Assembly: GCF_008831285.2 (NCBI RefSeq)
Contig: NC_045139.1
Location: forward strand, 30,359,206 to 30,423,205
DNA: 64,000 nucleotides
Reading direction: 5' to 3'
From: Nymphaea colorata
Lineage: Eukaryota; Streptophyta; Magnoliopsida; Nymphaeales; Nymphaeaceae
The position numbers and the translations under genes are program-made. Below the pieces are notes generated by a model that did no database searches, was not told the origin of the DNA, and worked only from the letters and a program-made list of their open reading frames with translations. Positions 11,015-23,402 of the stretch are shown here, piece after piece (positions within the stretch are counted from its first letter, which is position 1; each line of letters begins with the position of its first letter).

Positions 11015-13795
11015 AGACGACCCATTTGTACTTCTAGATGTAATAATGGATCTTAATCTAAATCTAAATCCAAATTTGGTTTACTGTTCGAGATACCTAA
11101 TTTGCTTGAAAATAGATCAGTTTGATTGATCGGTGATCGGTCATTCAATTCATCAACTTTTGGATATGGATATTAAGATTCAAGTAAATGTGGGATCAGG
11201 TTAAATTTCTCAGTCAGTCTCTTTCTGGAACTTCGAGCCTTGATCCTGTCTCAGATGACGGATTTGGCTACCCATAAATCCATAAATCATGGAATGCAGA
11301 TCCAAAATCTTCTTCACTTATTGGATCTAGATCTGATTCAAACTATTTACTTAAAAGTTCTATTGAGATATCCAGATAGCGCATTATCTTATCATACATC
11401 GACTTATCCACTGTCTATTTGGAGCATGCGTGGTGCTTTGGGTCCATTTCCCACTAAAAAATCAGTAGGTGTATCCAAATCCAGATCCTTTCGACTGTCA
11501 AACAAATCGATCCAAAAAGCACGAACCATTGAAAAGTATGGTAGTTCTTAATTTTTAGACAAATTAGCAAAGAACGGTCCAACTTTCAGAAAATTCCGTT
11601 TAACTGCCTATTTACTGCAAACGTATTCATCAATTGAATCCGGCATTTTGCATTGAAATCAGAAATGTGTGCTTTACCATATCTTGTTTTTAGGAGATCC
11701 ATACATTCGAATTGAAATAGGAATAAAGAAAAATTTATTTATACTATATCTGATCCGGATTTGAATTTACAAATCCGAATCTAATCTGAATTCAATTTTT
11801 TTATTAGCATTCAATTCCAACTTCAATTTTTATGCTGAATCTAAAGTCTTAAAGTAGTTGGGTCGAATATTGGATTTAGCTCGGATTTATTGCATTCTTT
11901 CACTTACTTTTTAATGTAAAAGGGCATGAATTATGAAGAAGTTTATAGTTGCATACATAAAATCATTTGAAATAATGTCTTCCCATGCAATGCTTCTGGG
12001 CAAAAGGGCCCCCCACCCTTTTATTATGAAAGAATGAAAAAAAAATATACAATCAACAAAACAAAACTGGTTATCTCAAAGAAGATACAGTGCCTAAGAA
12101 TGAGAACAACTAATCCTTAGGGAAACGGTCACACTGATCTCTAACAAATGTCTTATTGTATCCAATGTATTATTAACTTGTTTTAATCCAAAGGTGGAGG
12201 TGTATGCCCCCACAAAACCCAACCTAAACCCTTGTTTTTAATGATTGGATCTAAGTATATTTGGGTACAATTATATAGATCAACTCCACGAGTCCTGAGT
12301 CACTGCCTTAAGACCAATTGAAATTTTGTGACCTATATATTTAGTGTGTCATATATAAAAATTTCTAGCTCCGCCTCTAATTTAATCCCCAAAGCACGGA
12401 TATAGTCTTGGACTCTGGGGGTAGGGGAAAAGGAGAGGAATTTCGGTTCTCATTAGGGGTGAGTAAATTCTCCTCCTGCTTCCAATTAGCAAGATTGATT
12501 CAACTCAAGTTGATGAATAATTAAATTAAAATTTTGACGGTCTTGACTTGCTTTAGACTATAAATTTGTATAAAATACAACATATACATGAGATGTAATG
12601 TCTTCACATCAATTACCAATCACATAAGTATAGTAAGAAGGTAAATTGAGATGTTGAAATATTCAGGTAGGCTGAGAGAAAGAGAAAGGTTGTGCAAGTT
12701 TCAATAATTTTTTCAAAAGTAACATAAAAGGAACCAAGAGTTTTTAATTTTTTATATGAAAAGGGTTTAGGATTGTCTAAATACCCACATTTTTTTATAA
12801 CTAAAATTGCTGCCATTTAGCAACTATACTTGTAAAACCATTAAAATTTCTTGTTAAATGTATAGATATAATAAGAATGTTAAAATTTTCAACTATAGCA
12901 GTACGTACAAATATTATCTTAACATTTTTCTTCATAGTCATAGCGCATTGCATTGTTCTAATGTCTTAAATTTTATCACGTCCTTTGCAAAATTTGATCT
13001 TCATATGATTGTGTTAAAGAGAACATGAAAAACATATAAAAACATATATATTATTATAAGTATCGTTAGACACTTCATCAACACATTTCATAAGACAAAA
13101 GAAAAACAAAAAGAAAGTTCATTTACATTGAAACAAAAGTTGCACTACTAGAAATTAAAAACAAAATCAGAAAAGCTAAAAAAAATGGACGAAAAGATGG
13201 CAAAATATGGATAATTCCAAGTATGATCATGGATTGCCTAAGTTTGGCCAAAATATGGATAATTCTCATTTTTTGTTGAGCTGTCGTGAACTATTACATG
13301 TAGCAACAATGAATTAATTATTTTGTGGCTTTACTTGCGCAGTAGGTTATCTTAATTAATTGTGATTGCAAATGAAATGTAGTTATCTGTTTGATATGAG
13401 ACAAATTGTGGCACAAACGGCATATGCATTTTTACATGAAATGACAAATAGTCTGTCTATCGTAATATTGCGATGGGAAGTATTGGTGTATAACCATATA
13501 CGAGCATGAAAGTTTTCGAATACACGCTTGAGGAAAAATATGCAGGTAGATTTTAAAAGACTCGTGTGTTCTCCATCACCATATCTGCCTAGCTATTTGA
13601 ATCATGAAATTCTTTTCATCTGCTCAACTGTTATTGCAGATAAGTTTACATTAAACGTATTGTGAACAAGTTCCAGAAAATTTTGGTTTGTATTAGAACC
13701 AAAGTCCACCAATAGGGTGGGCCACTTACGTTAGCTTTAGAATAGGCAGTTACGCTTCATATTAGAACTAAGTTAAACATAACTTAGTGACTTAT

Positions 13796-13828
<33 letters not shown>

Positions 13829-13830
13829 AT
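11015..13830. other. Intergenic AT-rich sequence with degenerate repeat words
   Basis: No gene recognised. 11000-11350 and 11740-11830 are rich in 'AATCCAAATCTGAT' words related to the interior of the MITE at 101-527. The remainder is simple AT-rich sequence. Confidence 0.5.
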
Positions 13831-13923
13831 CTTAGGGAAAGCGATTATGACACCTTATGTAAGAAGACTAATCAAAGTTTCACACTGATGATATTGAGAA
13901 ACCTTGAGAGATTTATAAATGTT

Positions 13924-13990
<67 letters not shown>

Positions 13991-14090
13991 ACCTTAGGGA
14001 AAGCGATTATGACACCTTATGTAAGAAGACTAATCAAAGTTTCACACTGATGATATTGAGAACCCTTGAGAGATTTATAAATGTTGGTAT
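13831..14090 (+). repeat. 162-bp direct duplication around an AT microsatellite
   Basis: About 95 bp beginning CTTAGGGAAAGCGATTATGA occurs at 13831 and again at 13993, nearly identical. The copies are separated by a pure TA run at 13926-13978. The duplication is recent-looking and non-coding. Confidence 0.85.
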
Positions 14091-14477
14091 CCTACTACTT
14101 GTGCTAGCCTTTAGCTAATTTTTAGCAGCTAGGTAGGGGAGGATTGGGAGCCAGCAAACTGAAAAATTAGTCTAGTTTTAGCATGGATAACCTAGAATGT
14201 ATGGCTATCAAGGAAATTCAATAATACAAACACTCTATCACGAAACAACTATTCTACTTGAAACTCATTATAATTTGTATACGTTTTGCATATTGTGGAT
14301 CAATATCTACTACGGGATTTGTTCTATTTGCCATATATTCAAGGCAATTGTATATGACTGTACATGGTAACTATTGCTAAATCTGTCTGCTACACGATGC
14401 CCATTCGTTATAAGAAACTTAGCAAATAAAATTACCCATTTGTTTTTTTATTCATATCTAAGGTTATTAGTAATTAA

Positions 14478-14930
14478 TGTGACAACCTGGTCCACTCTCA
14501 CACTGGGCTCGAGCTTCTAGTTTGGTAGATCCCAGCCCAGCCATAGTAGATTCGGTTTCAGCCTCCAAAAACTAGAAAACATGGCAATCGATCATTTAAC
14601 TCACCACCTTATAAGCCCATGAAAATTTCTATAATGTTTAATGCAAAACTAAATTTTTGGGGCTGTATAATCTATGCCTTTAAGACACATATGTCTGCAC
14701 GTGTCTCTTCCCAAGTCCAAGTGGTGAACCGGCTCTAATACTACTATAACAATCTGGCTCGCTCGCACATGAGGTTTGGACTATTGGTTTCATTGATCAC
14801 AACCTCCCTCCTAGTTGATTCGATTCTAGCACTAAAAAGTTAGGAACCAGAACACTTAACCAGCTCCATTATAACCACTTTAAGATTTCTCACAATCTTC
14901 AATGCGAGACCAAACTTTTGAGGTAGTACA
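14478..14930 (-). mobile_element. Complete TRIM (terminal-repeat retrotransposon in miniature)
   Basis: In minus orientation, the 5' LTR is 14930-14745 (about 186 bp) and the 3' LTR is 14669-14478 (192 bp). The short internal part has a primer-binding site GTAGTATTAGAGCC directly after the 5' LTR (14744-14731), close to the TGGTATCAGAGC complement of initiator-Met tRNA. A TTAAAGGCATAGAT purine-rich tract lies before the 3' LTR. The element is bounded by a perfect 5-bp duplication ATTAA (14473-14477 and 14931-14935). There is no coding capacity, as expected of TRIMs. LTR divergence is considerable, so the insertion is old. Confidence 0.8.
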
Positions 14931-15873
14931 ATTAATATGCATAGCTGTATAATCATATTTACATTACATCTTTGATAAAGCCAAAATAGTCTTCGCGCGC
15001 GGTGTCGAACGCGTTTCATTAACAAAATTGGCATAAGTTACAAAAATGCCCCTTTCATTCATTGGTATCATATTTCTAAGTCTTTTAAGATTTTGCACAA
15101 ACACTTTCAGGAGATAATTACAGTCAGAAGCCCAATTACATACGCACTTAGCATTCATGAGCACCGAACAACTCCTACAACATTAAATAACTCAATGTAT
15201 GTGCATTCATTGTTAAATACTCTTTCTCTTGGTAATCATGGTCAAATGTTAGTGACATTCTAAAATAGCTTAAGATGTAAAACCACACATAAACAAGTTA
15301 TCCATGTCTACTAAATGATCATACAACATGACCCTTCTGGATAGGCTGAATGGTTGTAACTATCTTATAAAAACACATTTAGAGAAGCAAATAATCGATC
15401 AATCAAGATGAGGGAATCAGCCAATACAGATCACTAATAACTGAGCTGTACATTGCTCTTAAACAACAATCATGTCAGCATGGAGTGAAACCAAGAGCCT
15501 CAATTATAAGTTTGAACCTCTACCACTAAAGGAAAACCTTTAGCTAGGAATCTAATAACTCCATGAAGGTTAATTTTCTGTTCATGGTGCAGTTCGACTC
15601 TCTCTCTCTAGAAGCATGCCATAAATAGTAGCATGACTAACTTTAACTTGCTTAACTGGTTAGCTTCTTTAGGTTTCTAACATTACAGTAGAAAGAAGTC
15701 ACAAGGAAGTTCACAGGCACATACCTAGATGGGTATTTAGGTAATTTTAGCCCATCCTCAGTTCTAACGGCTACGCAGCCAAGCGCCCAAAATGAGGAAA
15801 GACAATCTCCCGCCAAATATTGAAGGCATAGATATCTCAAGTTCCCAGATTTGCCCCCATGGTGAAATGAGGC

Positions 15874-15880
15874 TATAAAA
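15874..15880 (+). promoter_or_regulatory. Probable TATA box of the ATXR5/6-like gene
   Basis: TATAAAA in the context GGCTATAAAAAGC, 79 bp upstream of the ATG at 15959. This would place transcription start near 15905 and give a leader of about 55 bases. Confidence 0.5.
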
Positions 15881-15958
15881 AGCACCAGCCATGGCTCCAT
15901 TGCCCTTCGCCTTCACAAAGGGCACCTGCAGGCCGGCGTCACGGCCACCGAGGCGAGT

Positions 15959-18230
15959 ATGATGACGGCAAGCTCGCCATCTGACTGCTGGAGAGCCGTT
16001 ACTTACGGCGGCATCTGGTGCCAGGAGCGCGGCTCCGGGCTGCCGGCTGCCGAGCTCCTCTTCTGCGATAAGTGTGGTAGAGGATTCCGTCTGTCTTGCC
16101 GGCTGCCGATCGTTGCCAGGGTGGCCTATGGCCGGTGGTTCTGCCCGTCATGCACCACCAACAAGGAGATTAAAGGTTCACCTTTATCCCCACCTTGATT
16201 CCCTTCGGTTTCTTCTTTTTCTTATTCTTCTTCTTTAATCATCTCTGAGCAGATCAAGTATTTTCTTTATCTGAACAGAGTTTCCGTCGAGTCAAACAAA
16301 AATAATTGATTTTTTCGGCATTAGTCGACCGATTAACGACCTGAAGCCAAAGAAAGGTGAATATCTCTAGCAGGAGGTCTGCTTCTGTTCGGATTTTCGA
16401 AGAATGTTCTGGTTATTTTTCATTCGTCTGCTTTAAGAGTTTCTGGTGAACGGACGAGGAACGGGATGATTAGGAGGTTCAATTTTCTTCTCTCCACCAT
16501 GCAATTTCCCGAGTTATCTCGTTTTGTCTGGATAAGTGGTCGAAATTCAAACGCATTTAGTATTTGCCTTAACTTTCCTCTGACCCGTAAGTTCATCAGT
16601 AAATGTCTTACCACATCCTAGTTTACAACATCTCGTTTTCCCAAATCCAGATCTGGCGTGGGTGCATGTTTAGAAATTTTTATGATACATATATAGTTGC
16701 AAATGCATTTTTGTTACAAGTATCATGTAAAATTGATTCAATTGAATGAACAATTTATATACGATTGGTGGTGGTGGTGGTGGTGATAATGGTAGAGACT
16801 ACAAAAAGGCGGAGGAGGGCGGCGCCGCTGGCACTGAGGAAGAAGAGGAGGAAGTTTCTACCATTCCAGCCGACGGAGGATGCCCACAGGAGGCTGGAGC
16901 AGCTGGCCTCCCTGGCCACCGCCCTCACCACAGTAGGCGCCGAGTTCTGCAATCAGCTCACCTACCTGCCCCTTGGCGTGGCCGCTCGTTCCGCCAACCG
17001 TGCCTCCCTCGAGCCTAGGCGCATACAAGTGAGTCCACAGCACTCGGTTAACGACATTTTCATCTTTTATTTTTGAACCCGCAACTGGGATGGGCCGGAC
17101 CCTAACCCTGGCTGGGTTCTGTGTAGCGTCCACTAGGCCGAACCCTAACCATGGAAGTGACAAATGCAAATATTTATACAAGATATCAAGATATGTTCAT
17201 GGACTCCACAAATGAAGGATGTTATATATTATGTTGAAAATTTCAAAGGGGCCCCCTGTTGATTAAATGGAAGGCATTTCCCCATAATATGGTTGGGCCG
17301 GACTAGACTTTACGTTTGCCCTTATACGAGGAGGGTCTATATTTAACCAATACATGTATTTTGATCCTTTTCACTTGATAACACATGATTCCTTGCTAGG
17401 AGTCATAACATATAACTTTCTCGAATGACAAAGCTAGAAATTTGAGCCAACAGAAGCACTTGCATGCAGTATTTTTCTATATGAAAAGCAGCTAAAAAAA
17501 TAATTTTATAAGCATTTAGATTAACCTTGACAAGTTAAACTCTGGGCTGTGCTTCCTCCAAGCGATGTGTCTCCAACTTTAACCAACTGAAGTTAATATT
17601 AACACTGGTTTGAGCCATGCTTCCTCTCATTTCTGAGCTTTCAAAGATACCATATCACTAAGTGATAGGTTACTTTCCATAGTTTCCACCATTTCAGCCC
17701 CTATTTGATATTCATTACTTTAGGAGGAGGTTGCTGGAGGTTTTTCTTCACAAAGCTTCAACATTTCCTTGCAATTTTACAATTAGAAATAGATGCTCCT
17801 TATCTTCTATCGCCCTGTGACAGAAGAGAACGCATAAGACGCTAGTTGGATCCCAAATCTCTGAAAACTAACATCTGACATGATTCTGCCCTCACACACG
17901 CCTTGTGTACAAGGTTGCACCTGCCAAACAATGAGAAAAAAAAAGCATATTACAAAAACCCAAAAAATGAATTTAAACACAGTAATGGGGATGATTATGG
18001 ACATTTAGAAAACCCACAATGGAACTAGTTTTGCAGATTTTCTGTCCATATATATATATATATATATATATATGGACATATTTAGAAAACCTACAAAAGA
18101 AAAAAATGCAAATAAATTCATAAGGATTATTAATAAGGATGACTATGTGATAAAGTTTGAGAACTCCATATATATAGCATTTGTGGATTGCCTCTCACAC
18201 TACCCGATGCATTGTATTGGGTGGTGTGTT

Positions 18231-18267
<37 letters not shown>

Positions 18268-19251
18268 ATTTTTTGTATTTGAACCTGACTAAACAAAGGC
18301 GTTGGCGCACTCTGCTTCTTGCAGGTCCTCCACAAGCAAGATGCAGAAACCTTGAATCTCTGCAATGAGATGATTGCGAGAGGGGAATGCCCCCCTTTAA
18401 TGGTTTCTTTCGATGAATATGAAGGGTAAAACTCAAAGCTTCATCCTCTGTTTTATATGTTTTTCAGTTCTATTTTTTATTAGGCAAAAGTTCATCCTCT
18501 ACTTGTCCCTCTCTGTCGTTGGAATCTATACATATCGTTTTCCTTGCCTTTCATTCATCTAGTGATACGGCATATGACTGTGAATCAATGGATCCACTGC
18601 CAGGTTTACTGTTGTGGCAGATAGTTTCATCAAAGGGATGACCCTTCTTGCTGAGTACGTGGGCGACGTAGACTACTTGAGCAACAGAGAGTATGATGAT
18701 GGAGACAGCATGATGACCCTCCTCTTAGCTGCAGATCCGTCAAAAAGTCTAGTTATCTGCCCGGATAAACGCGCAAATATTGCGCGTTTCATCAACGGAA
18801 TCAACAATTATTTGGAGTAAGTACATGTCCCCTTCTCCGTTTGGTGTCTCTAATGCAGCAAGAAACTTTCTGCTGCTTCAAAATTTGAGAGAACGCACAT
18901 CAGGTCACAAGGTGCATCAACAAGATTAGAATCTAGATGAACATCTCCGGATTTTGTTCTCTGTTGCCTATGAATGCCTGGAATCTGTCTCAGTAAGCCA
19001 CAGAAGTGTCACAGTTTGTGAAGCTAACAATGTTGGATCTTCATTTGGTTCTTTAGTCTTTGGTAACTGAGGTTTTCTGTGTTTGATTCAGGAGCAGCAG
19101 AAAGAGGCAGAACGTTAAGTGCCTGAGGTATGATGTCGACGGCGAGTGCAGAGTTCTGCTGGTGACTTTGCGAGGCATAGCCAAAGGAGAGAAGTTATAT
19201 TATGACTATAATGGGGATGAGCATGAATACCCAACCCACCATTTTGTTTAG
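15959..19251 (+). CDS. ATXR5/ATXR6-type histone H3K27 monomethyltransferase (PHD + SET), six exons
   Basis: Exons are 15959-16175, 16279-16356, 16796-17028, 18325-18425, 18604-18816 and 19092-19251. All have GT/AG borders and a continuous frame, giving 333 residues (Arabidopsis ATXR6 is of similar length). An in-frame stop lies upstream at about 15862, so the start is the ATG pair at 15959. Residues 21-65 are a PHD finger. A PCNA-interaction motif QTKIIDFF is at 78-85. A basic linker KKRRKFLPF leads into a conserved helical part (RRLEQLASLATAL) and a C-terminal SET domain with EYVGDVDYLSNRE, CPDKRANIARFI and LYYDYNGDEHEYP. In the family, this enzyme monomethylates H3K27 on replication-coupled H3.1 and keeps heterochromatin silent. 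Two of the eight PHD zinc ligands are replaced (R24 for Cys, R44 for His), and the usual NNHS motif reads NNYL (Y279 for His). It may therefore be a divergent or weakened paralogue. The first donor (GTTCAC) is weak. Confidence 0.9.
18047..18262 (+). repeat. Two AT microsatellites in intron 3 of the ATXR5/6-like gene
   Basis: TA runs lie at about 18047-18073 and 18234-18262, separated by non-coding AT-rich sequence. A partial duplication of the flanking words (GGACATTTAGAAAACC / GGACATATTTAGAAAACC) surrounds the first run. Confidence 0.7.
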
Positions 19252-19911
19252 GTCCTGCCAGAAGTCTTAGAAGTCTGTCTCATGCTCCCTTCGATTAACG
19301 GAAAAAAGCGAACCAAGTATAGAATAACACAGCATCTGCTGTTCATTTTTTCAACTGTTCTGTGGTATTTAAGAGGTCAGCTTGCGTACATTGGAATAAA
19401 TTGAAACTTTAAAGGGGAACCGCCCGATAGTGTATTACATATAGAATCCTTGTACTGTGATTTTTTTATTTTTAAGCTTTCAGTTTGTTTTTTAGGCGTC
19501 TTTTTTTTTTTTTTCTGGAACGGGGAATTGTCAAGGGCTCATAATCGGAAAACTTTACATATATAAATATTAACATTTTTCCAAAGTTTCAAAAATGCTT
19601 TTGAGTGGAAACCAATAGAGACCCTTTCTGAGAAATGGGGATTTGCATTGATATTTGGAAAGATATACGATTAACTGAAGTTTATAATGATGAGGCAACA
19701 TGCTGCATTTCCCTTTTAATTAGCAAAATCTGTGAAGAAAGGGCTCTTGTGACGAACAAGAACATGCAGAAATGAACATAAACAAGACTACAAGAGCGTG
19801 ATGATTCTTATATACAGTGACTGATCATGTTTAAGATAAGGTGAAGGTTTGTGAAGGCCCCAAGATAGAATAACAGATCAAGATCCCAAGAAGCTGCATT
19901 TATAAGTTCTC

Positions 19912-20010
19912 TATCTCTGATCTCTCTCTGTCTCTCTCTAACTCGCTCTCTCTCTATCTCTCTCCTTGTGTCTCTCCCTTCCCCTCTCTCTCTCTCCCCA
20001 TCTCTGCATT
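19912..20010 (+). promoter_or_regulatory. CT-rich leader of the PAH-domain gene
   Basis: Nearly pure pyrimidine sequence (CTCTCTC runs) ends 18 bases before the ATG at 20028. Polypyrimidine leaders like this are frequent just upstream of plant start codons. I see no clear TATA box. Confidence 0.4.
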
Positions 20011-20027
20011 CTCAAGTAAGTATCAGG

Positions 20028-20919
20028 ATGCCTAGGCGACCAAGAAGCGCCAGACGTCCGGGAATTCACAGGCTCGTTCGTCGATCCCAAGGGTAGCTCT
20101 CCCTCTCTCTTTCTCTCTTTCTGCTCCTCTCTCTTTCTCGTGCATTGGTGTTTTCTTCTAACTCGAAACTCGTGCTTTAATTTTTACGTTGCACCAAGAG
20201 TTTACGTTTCAGCTTTTCTTTCAAAAGAAAGTCTACCATGCTCGATAACGAAATGAACTATGGGCAAAAGAAAAATTAATATCCTCAGCTTCTTTGATGA
20301 AAACTAATCAGTGGCTTCCAAAAAGGTTTCTGTTTCTTGAATTTATTTTTTCGTAAATCGGTTTCGGAAGATACATAGCAAGATCAATATTGTTGATCAA
20401 TACTTTTGGTTCCGTTTTTCTTGCATGGTAGGATGACCAATGAACAACTACGATTCAAATCACGAGCTTTCATGTTGGTCGCAAGAGAACTCTTTCGACA
20501 TTACTCCGAAGATTACAAATTCGATATCTTGATGGCGCACCTCATTGATTACAGGGAACGCAGGTGAATATAGAACCATAAAGTCTCATATATATGTGTG
20601 TGTGTGTGTGTGTGTGTAGTAGTAGGGTCATACGTATAATTTTTTGTAGCAATGTGTCACAAACGTATATGAACGTGAACATACAGTACCTGGATCTCCC
20701 TCTTTTTCTATTAAAAACATGATTTTCAGAGACTTGAAGCAATAGAGAATTGCAGCTTACAGACTTTTGATGTGTCTTGTATGCCTACTTGTATGTTCTT
20801 GTAGTTAGACGATCTAATAATAGTTGATTAATTTCAAAACAGAATGTGAAGAACGATCAAAACTATATATGATACTAAAGTTACTCCTCCCATAGCTACC
20901 GTTAGCAGTAACGAATCTT

Positions 20920-20967
<48 letters not shown>

Positions 20968-21620
20968 CTCGGAACCCACATCCCTTATGCAGTTGAAAAT
21001 CAATCTAGTGGGACTTTCTTTGACTTAATTAATTATAAATCTATGTGGGCATGCATAAACAGCTTCACGCACATCCATAATCAAATTTGGACTTAGCAAA
21101 CATAAAATTTACTTACTCAATTAGGATCATCTTGTGTAAACAGCCACTCTAAGTACAGGCCATCGAACGAGCATAGTCGAGCTGATTTGCATCTAAATCA
21201 TCTGCTTTGCATCTCTATAACCACTTAATTAGGTTGTGGACGAGTAAGAACTTACGGCTATATTAGAACAAATGCATAGAATTTTTTGCATGAGTACTTT
21301 GAAATTAAACTCTTCCACTCTTATTTAAACATGCATTTGAGGAGATTACTCTAACTACTCGGTTCGAGTATTTAACTTAATATTTGTTTGGGCCTCAATG
21401 CTTGGGGAAGAGAGAGAGAGAGAGAGTTTGATGCATTATAGGCATTTAAAATAATAACAATGTCTTGATGTGTGATGCATTCTGTGTTTCAATGGACAGG
21501 ATCAATAAATCCGAACTTGTTCGAAGGGTTTCAAGGCTCCTGCATGGCTACCGGATGCTGATCCTCATCTTCAATTCCTTCTTCTCTCCTCGCATGAGAT
21601 GTCGAGTCTTCTTGCCATAA
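20028..21620 (+). CDS. Single-PAH-domain protein, SIN3-like, 105 residues, three exons
   Basis: Exons are 20028-20092, 20432-20563 and 21500-21620, with GT/AG borders and frame kept throughout. The start is MPRRPRSARRPGIHRLVRR, an Arg-rich tail of about 20 residues. The rest is one paired amphipathic helix domain: RAFMLVARELFRHYSEDYKF (helix 1), then ILMAHLIDYRERRINKSELV (helix 2), RVSRLLHGYRMLILIFNSFF and a SPRM end. These correspond to the 'FNTFLP' ending of SIN3 PAH domains. SIN3 proteins normally carry several PAH domains plus a histone-deacetylase-binding region. Here only one domain is present, so this is either a small stand-alone PAH protein, as occurs in plants, or a retained fragment of a larger SIN3-like gene. 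PAH domains bind short helices of repressors. It starts 777 bp after the ATXR5/6-like stop on the same strand. Confidence 0.75.
20917..20967 (+). repeat. CT then TA microsatellite in intron 2 of the PAH gene
   Basis: A CT run passes directly into a TA run. A GT run at about 20596-20618 lies in the same intron. Confidence 0.8.
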
Positions 21621-21809
21621 GCCCACATGATCAACGCAAGTCAGATACAGCAAGTTTCATTTTCCTTTCAATATTATTAATGATAACCAGCTTTTATTTA
21701 CATTTATTTAGTTTGTAGCATTGAAAGCATCTACATGTAATAATCTTAAATTACAACGACCCATTAATTTGTGTAATGTTTTCTTTGTATTCTGTTGCTC
21801 AAAAAATCC

Positions 21810-21851
<42 letters not shown>

Positions 21852-23200
21852 CAATTCATATTCAGCTTGTTGTTGATCATCATATCTATGTTGATCATTT
21901 ATTTGATAATTCAACCTCTTTTCCCTTTATTTGTTTTAAATGAGGTTTAAAGCATATAAACCTACCGAATTATGACAAACTATGCACTTTGGTTAAAATA
22001 AAATTTAGGAGCAAGATTGTCATTATGCTCCAACCTTGCAGCCGTAAAATGATAATATTTCAAGGAAGAAAAGAAGAGTTCAATAATCAATTATTTGATT
22101 CCGAACTGATTAAACGCAGTAGGAGTCTCCAGTTTGTTTATGGAATAGATTAGTTTATGCACAAGAAATTAACTAAGTAAATGACGTAGTAAATCAAGAA
22201 ACAATTTATTAAATCACAAAACTTCAAAATTGATCATGTGGGCTCGGTGACCCTAAACTCAACCGGATCCGATGTCTCATATGTTCAGATATTTCAGATC
22301 CAAACCCGTTACATGCATGAACCGAAAGTCACATTAAAAATGTAAACGAGTAAAGCACGATGCATGCACACACACACACACACACACATACATATAGATA
22401 TGTCGGCAGATGCAGACAAGTTTCAAATAGTCACAACAACACTCACTTTCCACCTATTAGTTTCTCTGCCAACTTGGGTTGGGAAGCTTCTTTTCCACCA
22501 AGAACAAAGCTTGGCCAAAATCAGAAATTCAAAGGCCGGCACCTCTAATTAAGCTTTATCTCTTTCCCTAACAACTTGTATGTTCAAACAAAATGTTATC
22601 CATATGTGATCGTTTGGCACATAGAACAACTTGCGAGTGTTTCATGAATTTTGCATAAAGATTGTGACGGATTTGTGGATATCTAGTTTTAATGTTGAAT
22701 GAATCTTCTCCAATCTTTGGGGTAGATTTATGAAACAGTCACTTAGTGTTCCTGAAAAGGTCCGATCATAATTTATTATCTCTAGATTTATTATCTCTAG
22801 ACATACAGCATACATCAGGGTAGCAAATACACATAAAGGAACTTTTCTCCCTAACTAAAATGCCTCCTTAATGGGTTCAACATGTTTTTTTTATAAAGGG
22901 TAATTTTGTCAATGGAAACAATAAGAAACTATTCCATGAATTTGTCTCAAGGGCACAATTTTCGATAAATTTATGAAACTGTTTGTTATCAATGGTAGAA
23001 CCAGAAATTTTGTCTAGATGTGCACTAGTTTGAAAGCTCTTTTGCTTGTAGCATGTAAATAAACTAACTACTAAAGACACTAATATTAAAATAAAGAATT
23101 TTTATGCGGCCCGTGGACAACAGCCCATATATGGCTCGACCACTGTTTGTTATTGCTTCCATTACCAAAGGATCATTAAAGTTGCAGTCTAATTTGAAAA
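21621..23200. other. Intergenic, no gene; small microsatellites
   Basis: Contains a TA/TG run at about 21811-21850 and a CA run at about 22365-22390. Open frames here are read-through of those runs. Nothing else recognised. Confidence 0.55.
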
Positions 23201-23402
23201 AAGATAAATGTTAATGAATCGAATTTGAAACAGATATGCACTTAATCATATCTGCTTTTTTGGATGTTTACACCGAATCTGAATTTAATTTTTACATTCA
23301 TATCTAAATCTGAAGTTTGAACAAATATATCCAATTTCACAGTCTGAATCTAAAACTGCTTGGTCATATATATTCAATTCAAATCAGATATATTAACATC
23401 CA
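23201..23402. repeat. Degenerate copy related to the MITE at 101-527
   Basis: The left part (AAATGTTAATGAATCGAATT, then AGATATGCACTTAATCATATCTGCT) parallels the first 65 bases of the element at 101. The right part ends CAGATATATTAACATCC, like its right end. I see no target duplication, and the interior is shortened. Confidence 0.45.

Noticed and set aside
17090-17150. CCCTAACCC words suggesting telomeric repeat
   Set aside because: The plant telomere unit is CCCTAAA. Only two isolated, different words are present, inside an intron.
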